From Rubneribacter badeniensis (GTDB lineage: Bacteria > Actinomycetota > Coriobacteriia > Coriobacteriales > Eggerthellaceae): a stretch of DNA of 64,000 nucleotides. Positions 26,565-35,560 of the stretch are shown piece after piece (position 1 is the first letter of the stretch; each line of letters opens with the position of its first letter). The stretch is from NCBI RefSeq assembly GCF_002899695.1, contig NZ_PPEL01000005.1, forward strand, positions 1 through 64,000, read 5' to 3'. Made by a program: the position numbers and the translations under genes. The notes beneath the pieces were generated by a model. That model saw only the letters and a program-made list of their open reading frames with translations. It searched no databases and was not told the DNA's origin.

Positions 26565-28796
26565 ATGGAAAAAATCGTCGAATCCTTCGAGCTGTACGGC
26601 AAGCAGTACCGCCTGGAGACGGGCGAGCTGGCCAAGCAGGCCACCGGGGCCGTGCTCGTCACCCAGGGCGACACGACCGTGCTCGTCACGGCCGTGATCT
26701 CGAAGGAGGAGAAGGACTACGACTTCTTCCCCCTCACGGTGGACTTCATCGAGAAGATGTACGCCGTGGGTCGCATCCCCGGCGGCTACCTCAAGCGCGA
26801 GGCGCGCCCCTCCGACAAGGGCACGCTGACGGCCCGCATGGTGGACCGTCCCATCCGCCCCGGCTTCGTGGACGGCTTCAAGCGCGAGGTGCACATCGTG
26901 TGCACGACGCTCGTCGTCGACAGCGTCAACCCGCCCGACACCATCTGCGTGGGCGGCGCGTCCGCGGCCCTCATGCTGGGAGCGGCGCCCTTCGACGGTC
27001 CGGCCGCCTGCGTGCGCATCGGTCGCGACGTCGAGACAGGCGAGTTCATCGTGAATCCGACGTTCGAGGAGTCCGAGCGCTCCGACCTCGAGCTCACCAT
27101 CGCCGGCACGGCCGATTACATCTCCATGGTGGAGGCCGGTGCCGACGAGATCTCCGAGGAGGACATGCTGGCCGCCATGACGTTCGGCCAGGAGGCCATC
27201 AGGGCGTTCTGCGAGGCCCAGCAGCGCTTCCTCGACCGCTGCGCCATCGAGCCGGTCGAGTGGCCGGTGCATGCGGCCGATCCCTCGATCGCCGAGCGCG
27301 TGGCGCCCCATCTGGACGAGATGGGCGCGGCCCTGCGCGACGCCGACAAGCTCTCGCGCATGGCCAAGGTGGAGGCGCTCAAGGCCCGCGTCAAGGAGGA
27401 GTGCTTCACCGACGAGGAGCGCGACGCCTGGAAGGCCGACATCGCCGCCGAGCTCAAGAAGCTCGAGAAGAAGGCCATGCGCGCCATGGTCATCGAGACG
27501 GGCGAGCGCGCCGACGGCCGCGCGTCCGACGAGATCCGGCCTTTGCACATCGTGCCGGGCTACCTGCCCCGCGTCCACGGCTCGGGCCTGTTCCAGCGCG
27601 GCCAGACGCAGGTGATGAGCGTGTGCACGCTCGGCATGCTGAACGAATGGCAGCGCCTCGACACGATCGACCCCGCCGAGGGCAAGCGCTACATGCACCA
27701 GTACAACTTCCCGCCGTACTGCACGGGCGAGACCGGCCGCATGGGCGCGCCGAAGCGCCGCGAGATCGGCCATGGCGCGCTTGCCGAGCGCGCGCTTCTG
27801 CCGGTTCTGCCGGGCGAGGACGAGTTTCCCTACGCCATCCGCGTGGTGAGCGAGGTGCTCGAGTCCAACGGCTCGTCGTCCATGGCCTCCACCTGCGGCT
27901 CGACGCTCGCCCTCATGGACGCCGGCGTGCCCATCAAGGCGCCCGTGTCCGGCATCGCCATGGGCCTCATCAAGGAGGGCGACGACGTGGTCATCCTCTC
28001 CGACATCCAGGGCATCGAGGACTTCCTTGGCGACATGGACTTCAAGGTGTGCGGCACCGAGAAGGGCATCACCGCCCTGCAGATGGATAACAAGGCCCGC
28101 GGCCTGTCCGTCGACATCCTCGCCCGCGCCCTTGCGCAGGCCAAGGAGGGGCGCGCCCACATTCTTTCTGCCATGCTCGACACCATCGCCGAGCCGCGCG
28201 CGGAGCTGTCCCAGTTCGCGCCGCGCATCGAGACGATCCACATCCCCGTGGACAAGATCCGCGACGTCATCGGCAGCGGCGGCAAGGTGGTCCGCGGCAT
28301 CCAGGACGAGACGGGGGCGCAGATCGACATCCAAGAGGACGGCACGATCCACATCGCGGCCATCGAGGGCCCGGCCGGCGAGGCCGCCAAGGCCATGATC
28401 CTCGGCATCGTGAAGGAGCCCGAGGTGGGCGAGGAGTACGAAGGCGAGGTCGTCGGCATCAAGGACTTCGGCGCGTTCGTGAAGCTCACCGCCGCCAAGG
28501 ACGGTCTGCTCCACATCTCGCGCGTGGCCAACGGCCGCGTCGGCAAGGTGGAGGACGTGCTCAGCCTGGGCGACGTCGTGAAGGTGAAGGTGCTCGAGGT
28601 GGATCCGAACACGGGCAAGATCTCGCTCGATCGCCTCGACAAGCCCGACGCGCCCGAGGGCTCGGTGCCCTCCCGCGAGCGCTCCGACCGCCCGCAGCGC
28701 GAGGGCCGTTCCGACCGGGACAACCGTCCGGGCCGCAGCGGCCGCGAGGGCCGCGGTGTGGGCGGGCGCACGCCGCGCCGTCGTCACGAGGGCTAG
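26565..28796 (+). CDS. pnp: Polyribonucleotide nucleotidyltransferase (PNPase)
   Basis: Phosphorolytic 3'-5' exoribonuclease of RNA decay. 743 residues: two RNase PH-like domains (the second starts GERADGRASDEIRPL), with the catalytic region GDMDFKVCGTEKGITALQMD. A KH domain (DVIGSGGKVVRGIQDETGAQIDI) and an S1 domain (GIKDFGAFVKLTAAKDGLLHIS) follow. The last ~45 residues form an Arg/Gly/Asp-rich disordered tail ending RTPRRRHEG, a possible RNA- or partner-binding extension. Confidence 0.97.
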   Translation: MEKIVESFELYGKQYRLETGELAKQATGAVLVTQGDTTVLVTAVISKEEKDYDFFPLTVDFIEKMYAVGRIPGGYLKREARPSDKGTLTARMVDRPIRPGFVDGFKREVHIVCTTLVVDSVNPPDTICVGGASAALMLGAAPFDGPAACVRIGRDVETGEFIVNPTFEESERSDLELTIAGTADYISMVEAGADEISEEDMLAAMTFGQEAIRAFCEAQQRFLDRCAIEPVEWPVHAADPSIAERVAPHLDEMGAALRDADKLSRMAKVEALKARVKEECFTDEERDAWKADIAAELKKLEKKAMRAMVIETGERADGRASDEIRPLHIVPGYLPRVHGSGLFQRGQTQVMSVCTLGMLNEWQRLDTIDPAEGKRYMHQYNFPPYCTGETGRMGAPKRREIGHGALAERALLPVLPGEDEFPYAIRVVSEVLESNGSSSMASTCGSTLALMDAGVPIKAPVSGIAMGLIKEGDDVVILSDIQGIEDFLGDMDFKVCGTEKGITALQMDNKARGLSVDILARALAQAKEGRAHILSAMLDTIAEPRAELSQFAPRIETIHIPVDKIRDVIGSGGKVVRGIQDETGAQIDIQEDGTIHIAAIEGPAGEAAKAMILGIVKEPEVGEEYEGEVVGIKDFGAFVKLTAAKDGLLHISRVANGRVGKVEDVLSLGDVVKVKVLEVDPNTGKISLDRLDKPDAPEGSVPSRERSDRPQREGRSDRDNRPGRSGREGRGVGGRTPRRRHEG

Positions 28797-28806
28797 GGAC
28801 GCAACA

Positions 28807-28835
28807 GAGGGGCCGCGCGAGCGGCCCCTCGCTTT
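28807..28835 (+). terminator. Intrinsic terminator of pnp
   Basis: GAGGGGCCGC (28807-28816) pairs with GCGGCCCCTC (28821-28830) around GCGA, followed by GCTTT. A 10-bp stem ending the rpsO-pnp operon. Confidence 0.8.
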
Positions 28836-28852
28836 GAAGGCATGGCAGGAAC

Positions 28853-28956
28853 GGGGTGTGACAGGGGGACGGGGATAATGTCACATTCCCGCGGTCGCCT
28901 GGACATCGTTAGCTCTCCAAGAATGTGACATTATCCCCGTCCCCCTGTCACACCCC
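28853..28956. repeat. REP/REPIN-like palindrome: 36-bp perfect arms around a 32-nt loop
   Basis: 28853-28888 is the exact reverse complement of 28921-28956. The arms contain GTGACAGGGGGACGGGG and AATGTGACATT. G-rich arms of the GTGACAGGGGGACGG type are, from memory, dispersed in many genomes next to REP-associated tyrosine transposases. No transposase is present here, so it would be a non-autonomous copy. It lies between pnp and dapB. Confidence 0.75.
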
Positions 28957-29066
28957 TGTCGCGTTCGCCCCCGCCGCCTTCTCTGCCACGCCGAGGCAAC
29001 GTTTTGCGGGCAGAGGCGGCGGGGCGTGGTAGGATGATGGGGAAGCGAATCGAAAGGCGGGACATC

Positions 29067-29885
29067 ATGATCAAAGTAGCGGTGGCCGGATGCGCGGGGC
29101 GCATGGGGTCGGCGACGGTCCGCGCGGTCTGCGCGGCCGACGACATGGAGCTTGCGTGCGGGATCGACCCCCACGTCGGCGCGGAGGTGGATTTCCCCGT
29201 GTTCGCGAGCGTGGCGGAAGCGCTCGACGGCGCGGCGTTCGACGTGCTCGTGGACTTCACGCAGCCGAAGGCGGTGGAGGGCAACCTGCGCGCCGCGCTG
29301 CCGGCGGGCGTTGACTGCGTCGTGGGCACGACGGGCCTCGCACGCGAGGTTCTTGAGGAGCTGGCCGCGCTCGCTTTGACGGGGACGTGTTTGTTCTACG
29401 CGCCGAACTTCACGACGGGGGCGGTGCTCATGATGGAGTTCGCCAAGGCTGCCGCGCCGTACTTCCCTGAAGCCGAGGTCATCGAGTTCCATCACTGCAA
29501 CAAGAAGGACGCGCCTTCGGGTACCGCCGTGCGCACGGCGCAGATCGTCGCCGAGGCGCGCGGCGGCCGCGCAAGCGAGGCTCCCGGCAAAAAGACCGAG
29601 ATCGCGGGCTGCGAAGGCGCGCGCGGGGCGCTCGTGGACGGCGTGCCCGTGCATTCGGTGCGCTCGATGGGCTACGTGGCCAGCCAGGAGGTGGTGTTCG
29701 GCTCCTTCGGGCAGACGCTCTCCATTCGCCACGACAGCTGGGACCGCGCCTCCTACATGCCGGGCGTCCTTCTGGGCATCCGCAGCGTGGGCGGGCGCTC
29801 GGGCCTGATTGTAGGTTTGGAGAACTTCATGGCGCCCTCGGACGCGCCGTGCCATAATGATGGTGCGAGTACGACTGTTCGATGA
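29067..29885 (+). CDS. dapB: 4-hydroxy-tetrahydrodipicolinate reductase
   Basis: Second step of the lysine/diaminopimelate branch, using NAD(P)H. 272 residues. The N-terminal Rossmann motif reads VAGCAGRMGSATV, later VDFTQPKAV and VGTTGL. The catalytic signature FHHCNKKDAPSGTA is complete. I chose the ATG at 29067 because the protein then starts at the first beta strand (MIKVAVAGC). It lies 40 nt before dapA, forming a dapB-dapA operon for peptidoglycan precursor supply. A TAGGAT -10-like hexamer is at 29030-29035. Confidence 0.95.
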   Translation: MIKVAVAGCAGRMGSATVRAVCAADDMELACGIDPHVGAEVDFPVFASVAEALDGAAFDVLVDFTQPKAVEGNLRAALPAGVDCVVGTTGLAREVLEELAALALTGTCLFYAPNFTTGAVLMMEFAKAAAPYFPEAEVIEFHHCNKKDAPSGTAVRTAQIVAEARGGRASEAPGKKTEIAGCEGARGALVDGVPVHSVRSMGYVASQEVVFGSFGQTLSIRHDSWDRASYMPGVLLGIRSVGGRSGLIVGLENFMAPSDAPCHNDGASTTVR

Positions 29886-29925
29886 GGCGCGGGACCGGCC
29901 CGCGCACGGAAGCTGAGGAGGACGC

Positions 29926-30825
29926 ATGTCGCAAGAGCCTCGATTCGGCCGCATGATCCCGGCCATGGTCACTCCGTTCGACGAGGATCGCGAGCTCGAC
30001 CTGGACAAGGCGCAGGCGCTCGCCACGCGCCTCGTGGACGGCGGCAGCGATTCCCTCATCGTCAACGGCACGACGGGGGAGAGCCCGACGGTGTTCTACC
30101 CGCAGAAGATGGATCTGTTCCGCGCCGTCGTGGAGGCCGTTGGCGAGCGTGTGCCCGTGATCGCCAACGTGGGCGACAACTGCACGGCCGACACGGTGAG
30201 CTTCGCGCGCGAGGTGGCCGAGCTTGGCGTCGACGGCTTCATGTGCGTGGTGCCCTACTACAACAAGCCTCCGCAAGAGGGTATCTACCAGCACTTCCGC
30301 ACCATCGCGAACGCGGTGGAGCTGCCCGTCATCCTGTACAACATCCCTGGCCGCTGCGTGGTGAACATGGAGGCCGAAACCACCCTGCGCCTTGCGCGCG
30401 AGTGCGGCAACGTCGTGGCCGTCAAGGAGGCGTCGGGCAGGATGGAGCAGGTGGAGGCCATCGTCGCGGGCGCTCCGGAGGGCTTCTCCGTCTATTCCGG
30501 CGACGATGCCGCCACGTTCGACATCATGAAACGGGGCGGTGCCGGGGTCGTCTCGACCATCGGCAACGTGGCGCCCGCGCGCATGAAGGAGATCGTCGAT
30601 CTGTGTGCGGCCGGAGACTGGCAAGCCGCCGAGGCGGCCAACGAGCGTCTCATGCCGCTTATGAAGGGCCTGTTCGAGACGGCGAACCCCATCCTCGTCA
30701 AAGAGGCCCTCAAGCTGGCGGGCTTCCCCGTGGGCGGGGTGCGTCTGCCGCTCGTCGACGCCACGCCCGAGCAGTCCGCGCGCCTCGCGGGCATCATGCG
30801 CGAGGTCGGCGTGCTCGAAGCTTAA
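29926..30825 (+). CDS. dapA: 4-hydroxy-tetrahydrodipicolinate synthase
   Basis: Condenses pyruvate with aspartate semialdehyde at the entry to diaminopimelate/lysine synthesis. 299 residues, TIM barrel. It shows NGTTGESPT, the Tyr of VPYYNKPPQEG, YNIPGR and the Schiff-base Lys in VAVKEASG. AGGAGG precedes the ATG. It is downstream of dapB in the same unit and is followed by an 11-bp hairpin. Confidence 0.95.
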   Translation: MSQEPRFGRMIPAMVTPFDEDRELDLDKAQALATRLVDGGSDSLIVNGTTGESPTVFYPQKMDLFRAVVEAVGERVPVIANVGDNCTADTVSFAREVAELGVDGFMCVVPYYNKPPQEGIYQHFRTIANAVELPVILYNIPGRCVVNMEAETTLRLARECGNVVAVKEASGRMEQVEAIVAGAPEGFSVYSGDDAATFDIMKRGGAGVVSTIGNVAPARMKEIVDLCAAGDWQAAEAANERLMPLMKGLFETANPILVKEALKLAGFPVGGVRLPLVDATPEQSARLAGIMREVGVLEA

Positions 30826-30834
30826 GAAAAGGGC

Positions 30835-30861
30835 GGGCGCGGCGGGTCTGCCGCCGCGCCC
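30835..30861 (+). terminator. Hairpin after dapA
   Basis: GGGCGCGGCGG (30835-30845) pairs perfectly with 30851-30861 around GTCTG. It directly follows the dapA stop; there is no T-tract. Confidence 0.55.
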
Positions 30862-30944
30862 GTGAAATCGGAAGAGGGCGCCGTGCAACGGCGCTATGCG
30901 ATAACCGCGCGATGCGGGCGCGCCGTAGGCGGAAGGCTTGCGGC

Positions 30945-30985
30945 GCATCGACGCGGGCCGGACACACCCCGGTCCGCGTCGATGC
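30945..30985 (+). promoter_or_regulatory. 17-bp stem-loop in the RNase J leader
   Basis: 30945-30961 pairs with 30969-30985 (one G-U wobble) around a 7-nt loop. It ends 32 nt before the RNase J ATG, just ahead of the GGAAGG ribosome-binding site. Endonucleases of RNA decay often control their own mRNA through leader structures, so this is a candidate cleavage or control element. A terminator for the upstream operon is the alternative. Confidence 0.45.
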
Positions 30986-31017
30986 ATGCCCGCGTCGCGC
31001 CTGACGGAAGGTTTTAT

Positions 31018-32916
31018 ATGGAAGAGAAGAAACCGCGCGCTCCGCGCGGCACCGGAGGCGCACGCCAGAACGGCCGCGCGTCCCGCAAGAGCGACGGAAG
31101 CGCCGCCGGCGAGGGTAGCGTCAAGAAGACGCGCTCGTACAAGCATGTGCAGCTCGAACACGAGCGGCCCCAGCTCACAAAAGCAGGCTCTCAGGGGCAG
31201 GGCGGGCGCCGGCGCCAGGACGGCCAGAGGCGGCGCAGCTTCGCGTCGCCGAAGAAGGACCCGAACGCCACGCTCAAGATCATCCCTCTCGGCGGCCTCG
31301 ACGCCATCGGCAAGAACATGACGGCCTTTGAGTGCAAAGGGGACATGGTCCTCGACGACGCGGGGCTCATGTTCCCCGACGACAACCATCCGGGCGTCGA
31401 CCTCATCCTGCCCGACTACACCTACGTGCTCGAGAACGCCGACAAGCTGCGCGGCATCATCATCACGCACGGCCACGAGGACCATACCGGGTCCTTGCCC
31501 TACCTTGTGAAGGACCTCGACCGCAGCGTGCCCATCTACGGCACGAAGATGACGCTCGGGCTCATCGAGGGCAAGTTCGCCGAGCATCGGATCAAAAACG
31601 CCAAGCTCGTGGAGATCAAGCCCGGCGACCAGGTGAAGCTCGGCTGCATCACCGCCGAGTTCTTCGCCGTGAACCACTCCATTCCCGGTTCGGTGGGCGT
31701 GTTCTTCCAAAGCCCCGCCGGCAACGTCTTGCACACGGGCGACTTCAAGCTCGACCAGACGCCCATCGACGGCGTGACCACCGACTTCGGCGCGTTGTCC
31801 AAGTTCAGCCAGATGGGCGTGGACCTCATGATGAGCGACTCCACCAACGCCCAGAACCCCAACTTCACGCCGAGCGAGGCCGAGGTGGGAAAAGAGCTGG
31901 CGAAGATCATCGCCCAGGCCAAGGGCCGCGTCATCATCGCCTCGTTCGCAAGCCACATCCACCGCATGCAGCAGATCTGCGACGCGGCGGTCGCAAGCGG
32001 CCGCAAGGTGGTGGTGACGGGGCGCTCGATGATCCAGAACACCGACATCGCCCGGCGCCTCGGCTACCTCGACATCAGCGACGCCGACCTCATCGACGCC
32101 TACGAGCTCAAAGGCGTCCCTCCCGAGCAAGTGGTCATCATGTGCACGGGCAGCCAAGGCGAGCCGCTCTCGGCGCTGGCGCGCATCGCCAACGGCGAGC
32201 ATCGCACCATCTCCATGGAGGAGGGCGACACGGTCATCATATCGGCTACGCCCGTCCCGGGCAACGAGAAGGCCGTCACGCGCGTCATCAACGGTTTGGC
32301 CAAGATCGGCGCGGACGTCTACGACAAAAGCCGCGCGCGCGTGCACGTCTCCGGCCACGCCGGCGCCGAGGAGCTGAAGCTCGTGCTGTCCATCGTGCAG
32401 CCCAAGGCCTTCATGCCGGTGCACGGCGAGGCCACGCACCTGCGCGCCCACGCGCGCTTGGCCGAGGCCACGGGCGTTCCGAGCGACAACGTGTTCATCT
32501 GCGAGAACGGGGAATCGCTCGAGCTGTCGTCGCACGGCGTGCGCCGCGGCGAGACGGTGCAGTCCGGCATCGTGTTCGTCGACGGGCTGTCGGTGGGCGA
32601 CACCTCCCAGGACGTGCTCGACGAGCGCAGCGCGCTCGCGGCGCAGGGCTTCGCGGCCATCGCGGCCGCCGTGTCGTGCAAGAAGAAGGGGCTCGCGGGG
32701 GCGGTGCAGGTGGAGATGCGCGGCATCACCGGAGGCGACGACGACTTCCTCGTGCGCGAGGCGCAGACCGCGGTGAGAAACGCCCTCGCGCGGCAGCTCG
32801 ACAAGGGCGCTGGCGCGAAGGAGCTCAAGAAGGCCGGCAAAGACGCGCTTCTGTCGCTTCTGTGGGAACGCACGAAGACGCGCCCCATGGTCGTTGTGAA
32901 CTTGCTCGAGGTTTAA
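31018..32916 (+). CDS. rnj: Ribonuclease J with a basic N-terminal extension
   Basis: Metallo-beta-lactamase/beta-CASP nuclease with 5'-3' exo- and endoribonuclease activity. 632 residues against about 555 in the family; the first ~80 are a Lys/Arg/Gly-rich, probably disordered extension (residues 1-82). The catalytic core starts at LKIIPLGGLDAIGKNM, with metal motif THGHEDHTGSLPYL, then NHSIPGSVGV and HTGDFKLDQ. The beta-CASP blocks MSDSTNA and CTGSQGEP and the late HVSGHAG and PVHGE follow. GGAAGG lies 7 nt before the ATG. It is downstream of dapA, an arrangement common in actinobacteria. Confidence 0.95.
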   Translation: MEEKKPRAPRGTGGARQNGRASRKSDGSAAGEGSVKKTRSYKHVQLEHERPQLTKAGSQGQGGRRRQDGQRRRSFASPKKDPNATLKIIPLGGLDAIGKNMTAFECKGDMVLDDAGLMFPDDNHPGVDLILPDYTYVLENADKLRGIIITHGHEDHTGSLPYLVKDLDRSVPIYGTKMTLGLIEGKFAEHRIKNAKLVEIKPGDQVKLGCITAEFFAVNHSIPGSVGVFFQSPAGNVLHTGDFKLDQTPIDGVTTDFGALSKFSQMGVDLMMSDSTNAQNPNFTPSEAEVGKELAKIIAQAKGRVIIASFASHIHRMQQICDAAVASGRKVVVTGRSMIQNTDIARRLGYLDISDADLIDAYELKGVPPEQVVIMCTGSQGEPLSALARIANGEHRTISMEEGDTVIISATPVPGNEKAVTRVINGLAKIGADVYDKSRARVHVSGHAGAEELKLVLSIVQPKAFMPVHGEATHLRAHARLAEATGVPSDNVFICENGESLELSSHGVRRGETVQSGIVFVDGLSVGDTSQDVLDERSALAAQGFAAIAAAVSCKKKGLAGAVQVEMRGITGGDDDFLVREAQTAVRNALARQLDKGAGAKELKKAGKDALLSLLWERTKTRPMVVVNLLEV

Positions 32917-32956
32917 GCTATAATGGCCGCATGCGCCTTTTGGCGCATGCGGCCAT
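32894..32956 (+). promoter_or_regulatory. ftsK promoter overlapping a 15-bp hairpin
   Basis: TTGTGA (32894-32899), a 19-nt spacer and a perfect TATAAT (32919-32924). ATGGCCGCATGCGCC (32923-32937) pairs perfectly with 32942-32956 around TTTT. The hairpin may end the RNase J transcript. A start near 32931 would put only its right half in the ftsK leader, so promoter and terminator functions share the same bases. Confidence 0.55.
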
Positions 32957-33015
32957 CGTTCGGTCGAAACCCACTCGGAAACGCACAGCAAACGCAGCAT
33001 GAAGGAGGGCAGGGC

Positions 33016-35547
33016 GTGGCCCGACAGCCAGCATCCGCACACACATCGAAGGCGAAGGGATCGGTTCCGAAGGCGAAGGGTCGTGCTGGCTCAGCCCAAA
33101 AGCAGGCTCGCGCAGCAAGGGCTTCGCGTGCGCAAGCATCCGAAGAGCCCCGCCTCTTCGACGAGCGCACGCGCCGCGACGTCACCGGCGTGGCCGTCTC
33201 GGTGCTCGCCGTGGCGCTGTTCGCGGCGGCGGTGCTGCCTTCGGAGGCCGTCGTGACCTCGTTTTTGTCGACGGCCCTGCACCTCTCTCTCGGCTTGGGC
33301 GCCTACGTGCTGCCGTTCCTTCTGCTCATCATCGGGGCGAGCTTCCTCGTGCGCTTCGAGCGCGAGCGCGTGCCCGCGCGCGTGGCTGTGGGCCTCGTCA
33401 TGATCTTCGTCGCGGCGCTCTCGCTGCTCGCGCTCTTCACCCCCGCGCCCGCACCCGATGCCACCGACAACCTGTTCTCTCCCGACGAGCTGGCCGCGCG
33501 CGGCGGCTACGTGGGGGCCGGCATCGCCTGGGCGGGCCTCTCCCTGTTCGGGCAGGCGGTGTCGTGCATCATCCTTGTCGGCGTGGCGGCGGCGGGCCTT
33601 GCGGTGATAGGCCTGTCCCTCTCGAAGCTCGTCGAGCGCGTGCAGGACGCCCGCGCCGAGCGAGCCGAGCTCGAAAAGGATGCCGACGTGCTGGCCGCGC
33701 CGCCGTTCTCGCGGATCAAGCGCTCGTCGGGGGCCAAGGTTCCCGTCGTGCCCACCATGGGGGAGGCCCTTGAAGCAGGCGAGACGAGCGTGCTTCCGCG
33801 CAAGGGACGAGCTTCGGCTGCGGAAGGGGAGGAATCCTTCGCGGCAGCTCGCACGTCGCGCTTGAGGCGCGCTTCCCAGCCGCTCGACGACCAGCCTTCG
33901 GGCGAGGCCCCGCAAACGCTCACGCGCAAGCTGGGGCGGACGCGCGGCAAGGATGCCGGCGAGGCCGGCGCTCCAGCTGCCGTCAAGGCTTCCTCTGCCG
34001 CACCGCTCGCGGCGCCCCGTCCCGCGGACGGGTTCGAGCTGCCGCCGATGGACATGCTCTCCACATCGAAGAGCCCGAAGAAGGATCTCGCTTGCGACGC
34101 CGAGCTCAAGGAGACGGCGGCGTGTCTGCAGGAGACGCTCGAGAGCTTCACTATCATGGCCGAGGTCGTGGGATGGGTGGCCGGCCCCACGGTGACGCTG
34201 TTCAAGGTGGACCTGCCCGCCGGCGTGCGCGTGAGCCGCATCACGGCGCTCGAGGCCGACATCGCGCTCGCTCTCGCCGCGCCCGGCGTGCGCATCTTCG
34301 CGCCAATCCCCGGCACGAACTACGTGGGGATAGAGGTGCCCAACCGCGTGCGGCAAAGCGTGCTTCTGGGCGACGTTATCAAAGACGCCCCGGACGGTCC
34401 GCTCATGATCGCCGTGGGCAGGGACGTGGAGGGCCGCTCGATCATATCCGACCTCGCGAAGATGCCGCATTTGCTCATCGGCGGCACGACGGGTTCGGGC
34501 AAGTCGGTGTCCATCAACGCCATGATCATGTCCATCCTCATGCGCGCCACGCCCGCCGAGGTGCGCTTCATCATGATCGATCCGAAGCGGGTGGAGTTCA
34601 CGCCCTACAACGGCATCCCGCATCTGTACGTGCCCGTGGTGACCGAGCCCAAGGAGGCTGCGAGCGCGCTGTCGTGGGGCGTAGCCGAGATGGAGCGGCG
34701 CCTGAAGGTGTTCTCCAAGGTGGGGGCGCGCAACATCGGGCAGTACAACGCCAAGGTGCAAGCCGAGCAGGCCGCCGCCAAGAAGGCCGAGGAAGCGGGC
34801 GAGGAGCCTGCCGCCTCGGAGCTGGGATCCGAGCTGCCCTACATCGTCATCATCATCGACGAGCTGGCCGACCTCATGATGAACGTGGGCAAGGAGGTGG
34901 AGTTCTCCATCAGCCGCATCGCCCAGCTGGCGCGCGCGGCGGGCATCCACCTCATCGTGGCCACGCAGCGCCCGTCCACCAACGTGGTGACGGGCCTCAT
35001 CAAGGCGAACATCACGAACCGCATCGCGTTCAACGTGGCGAGCGGCATCGACAGCCGCGTCGTGCTCGACACGCCCGGCGCCGAGAACCTTATCGGCTTG
35101 GGCGACTTGCTGTTCAGCAAGCCCGAGTACGCCAAGCCCCAGCGCATCCAGGGCTGCTACGTGTCCGAGGACGAGATCAACGCCGTGGTGGAGCTGCTCA
35201 AGGCGCAGGGCGAGCCGGAGTACCACTCCGAGATCCTTTCCACGAACCTCATCACGCTCGGCGCGTCCCAGCCCGACGGCAGCGGCGGCTCCTGCGCGAG
35301 CGACGACCCGCTCGTCTGGGAGGCTGCCGAGATCGTGGTGTCGAGCGGGCTCGGATCCACGTCGAACATCCAACGCCGGCTCAAGGTGGGCTATTCGCGT
35401 GCGGGGCGTATAATGGATTTGCTGGAAGAGAAGGGCGTCGTGGGGCCACCGAACGGCAGCAAGCCCCGCGAAGTGCTCGTGGACGCCATGGAGCTTGAGA
35501 CGCTGAAGGCCTTCGAGGCGAACGACGAGGCGGGCCCGAGAGAGTGA
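33016..35547 (+). CDS. ftsK: DNA translocase FtsK/SpoIIIE
   Basis: Septal ATP-driven DNA pump that clears the chromosome during division. 843 residues. A basic N-terminus is followed by about four membrane helices (residues about 55-230), a Pro/Ala/Glu-rich linker and the motor with Walker A IGGTTGSGKSVSINA and Walker B YIVIIIDELADLMM. VATQRPSTNVVTGLIKANI is present, and a C-terminal gamma winged helix (SNIQRRLKVGYSRAGRIMDLLE) reads polar sequences. The GTG at 33016, 7 nt after AAGGAGGG, is preferred over upstream ATGs that lie in the promoter hairpin. Confidence 0.95.
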   Translation: MARQPASAHTSKAKGSVPKAKGRAGSAQKQARAARASRAQASEEPRLFDERTRRDVTGVAVSVLAVALFAAAVLPSEAVVTSFLSTALHLSLGLGAYVLPFLLLIIGASFLVRFERERVPARVAVGLVMIFVAALSLLALFTPAPAPDATDNLFSPDELAARGGYVGAGIAWAGLSLFGQAVSCIILVGVAAAGLAVIGLSLSKLVERVQDARAERAELEKDADVLAAPPFSRIKRSSGAKVPVVPTMGEALEAGETSVLPRKGRASAAEGEESFAAARTSRLRRASQPLDDQPSGEAPQTLTRKLGRTRGKDAGEAGAPAAVKASSAAPLAAPRPADGFELPPMDMLSTSKSPKKDLACDAELKETAACLQETLESFTIMAEVVGWVAGPTVTLFKVDLPAGVRVSRITALEADIALALAAPGVRIFAPIPGTNYVGIEVPNRVRQSVLLGDVIKDAPDGPLMIAVGRDVEGRSIISDLAKMPHLLIGGTTGSGKSVSINAMIMSILMRATPAEVRFIMIDPKRVEFTPYNGIPHLYVPVVTEPKEAASALSWGVAEMERRLKVFSKVGARNIGQYNAKVQAEQAAAKKAEEAGEEPAASELGSELPYIVIIIDELADLMMNVGKEVEFSISRIAQLARAAGIHLIVATQRPSTNVVTGLIKANITNRIAFNVASGIDSRVVLDTPGAENLIGLGDLLFSKPEYAKPQRIQGCYVSEDEINAVVELLKAQGEPEYHSEILSTNLITLGASQPDGSGGSCASDDPLVWEAAEIVVSSGLGSTSNIQRRLKVGYSRAGRIMDLLEEKGVVGPPNGSKPREVLVDAMELETLKAFEANDEAGPRE

Positions 35548-35560
35548 CGAGGTGGCGCGG

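Noticed and set aside
26358-28787. Open minus-strand frame of about 800 codons opposite pnp
   Set aside because: Antisense to a certain PNPase gene; no motif or start signal.
29030-29066. Leaderless start for dapB
   Set aside because: TAGGAT lies 31 nt before the ATG and a GGCGGGA ribosome-binding region intervenes, so the spacing differs from the leaderless cases.
29827-33042. Open minus-strand frame of about 1070 codons opposite dapA and RNase J
   Set aside because: It mirrors well-identified genes, is His/Arg/Ala-rich without any domain, and has no ribosome-binding site; it is a GC-bias shadow frame.
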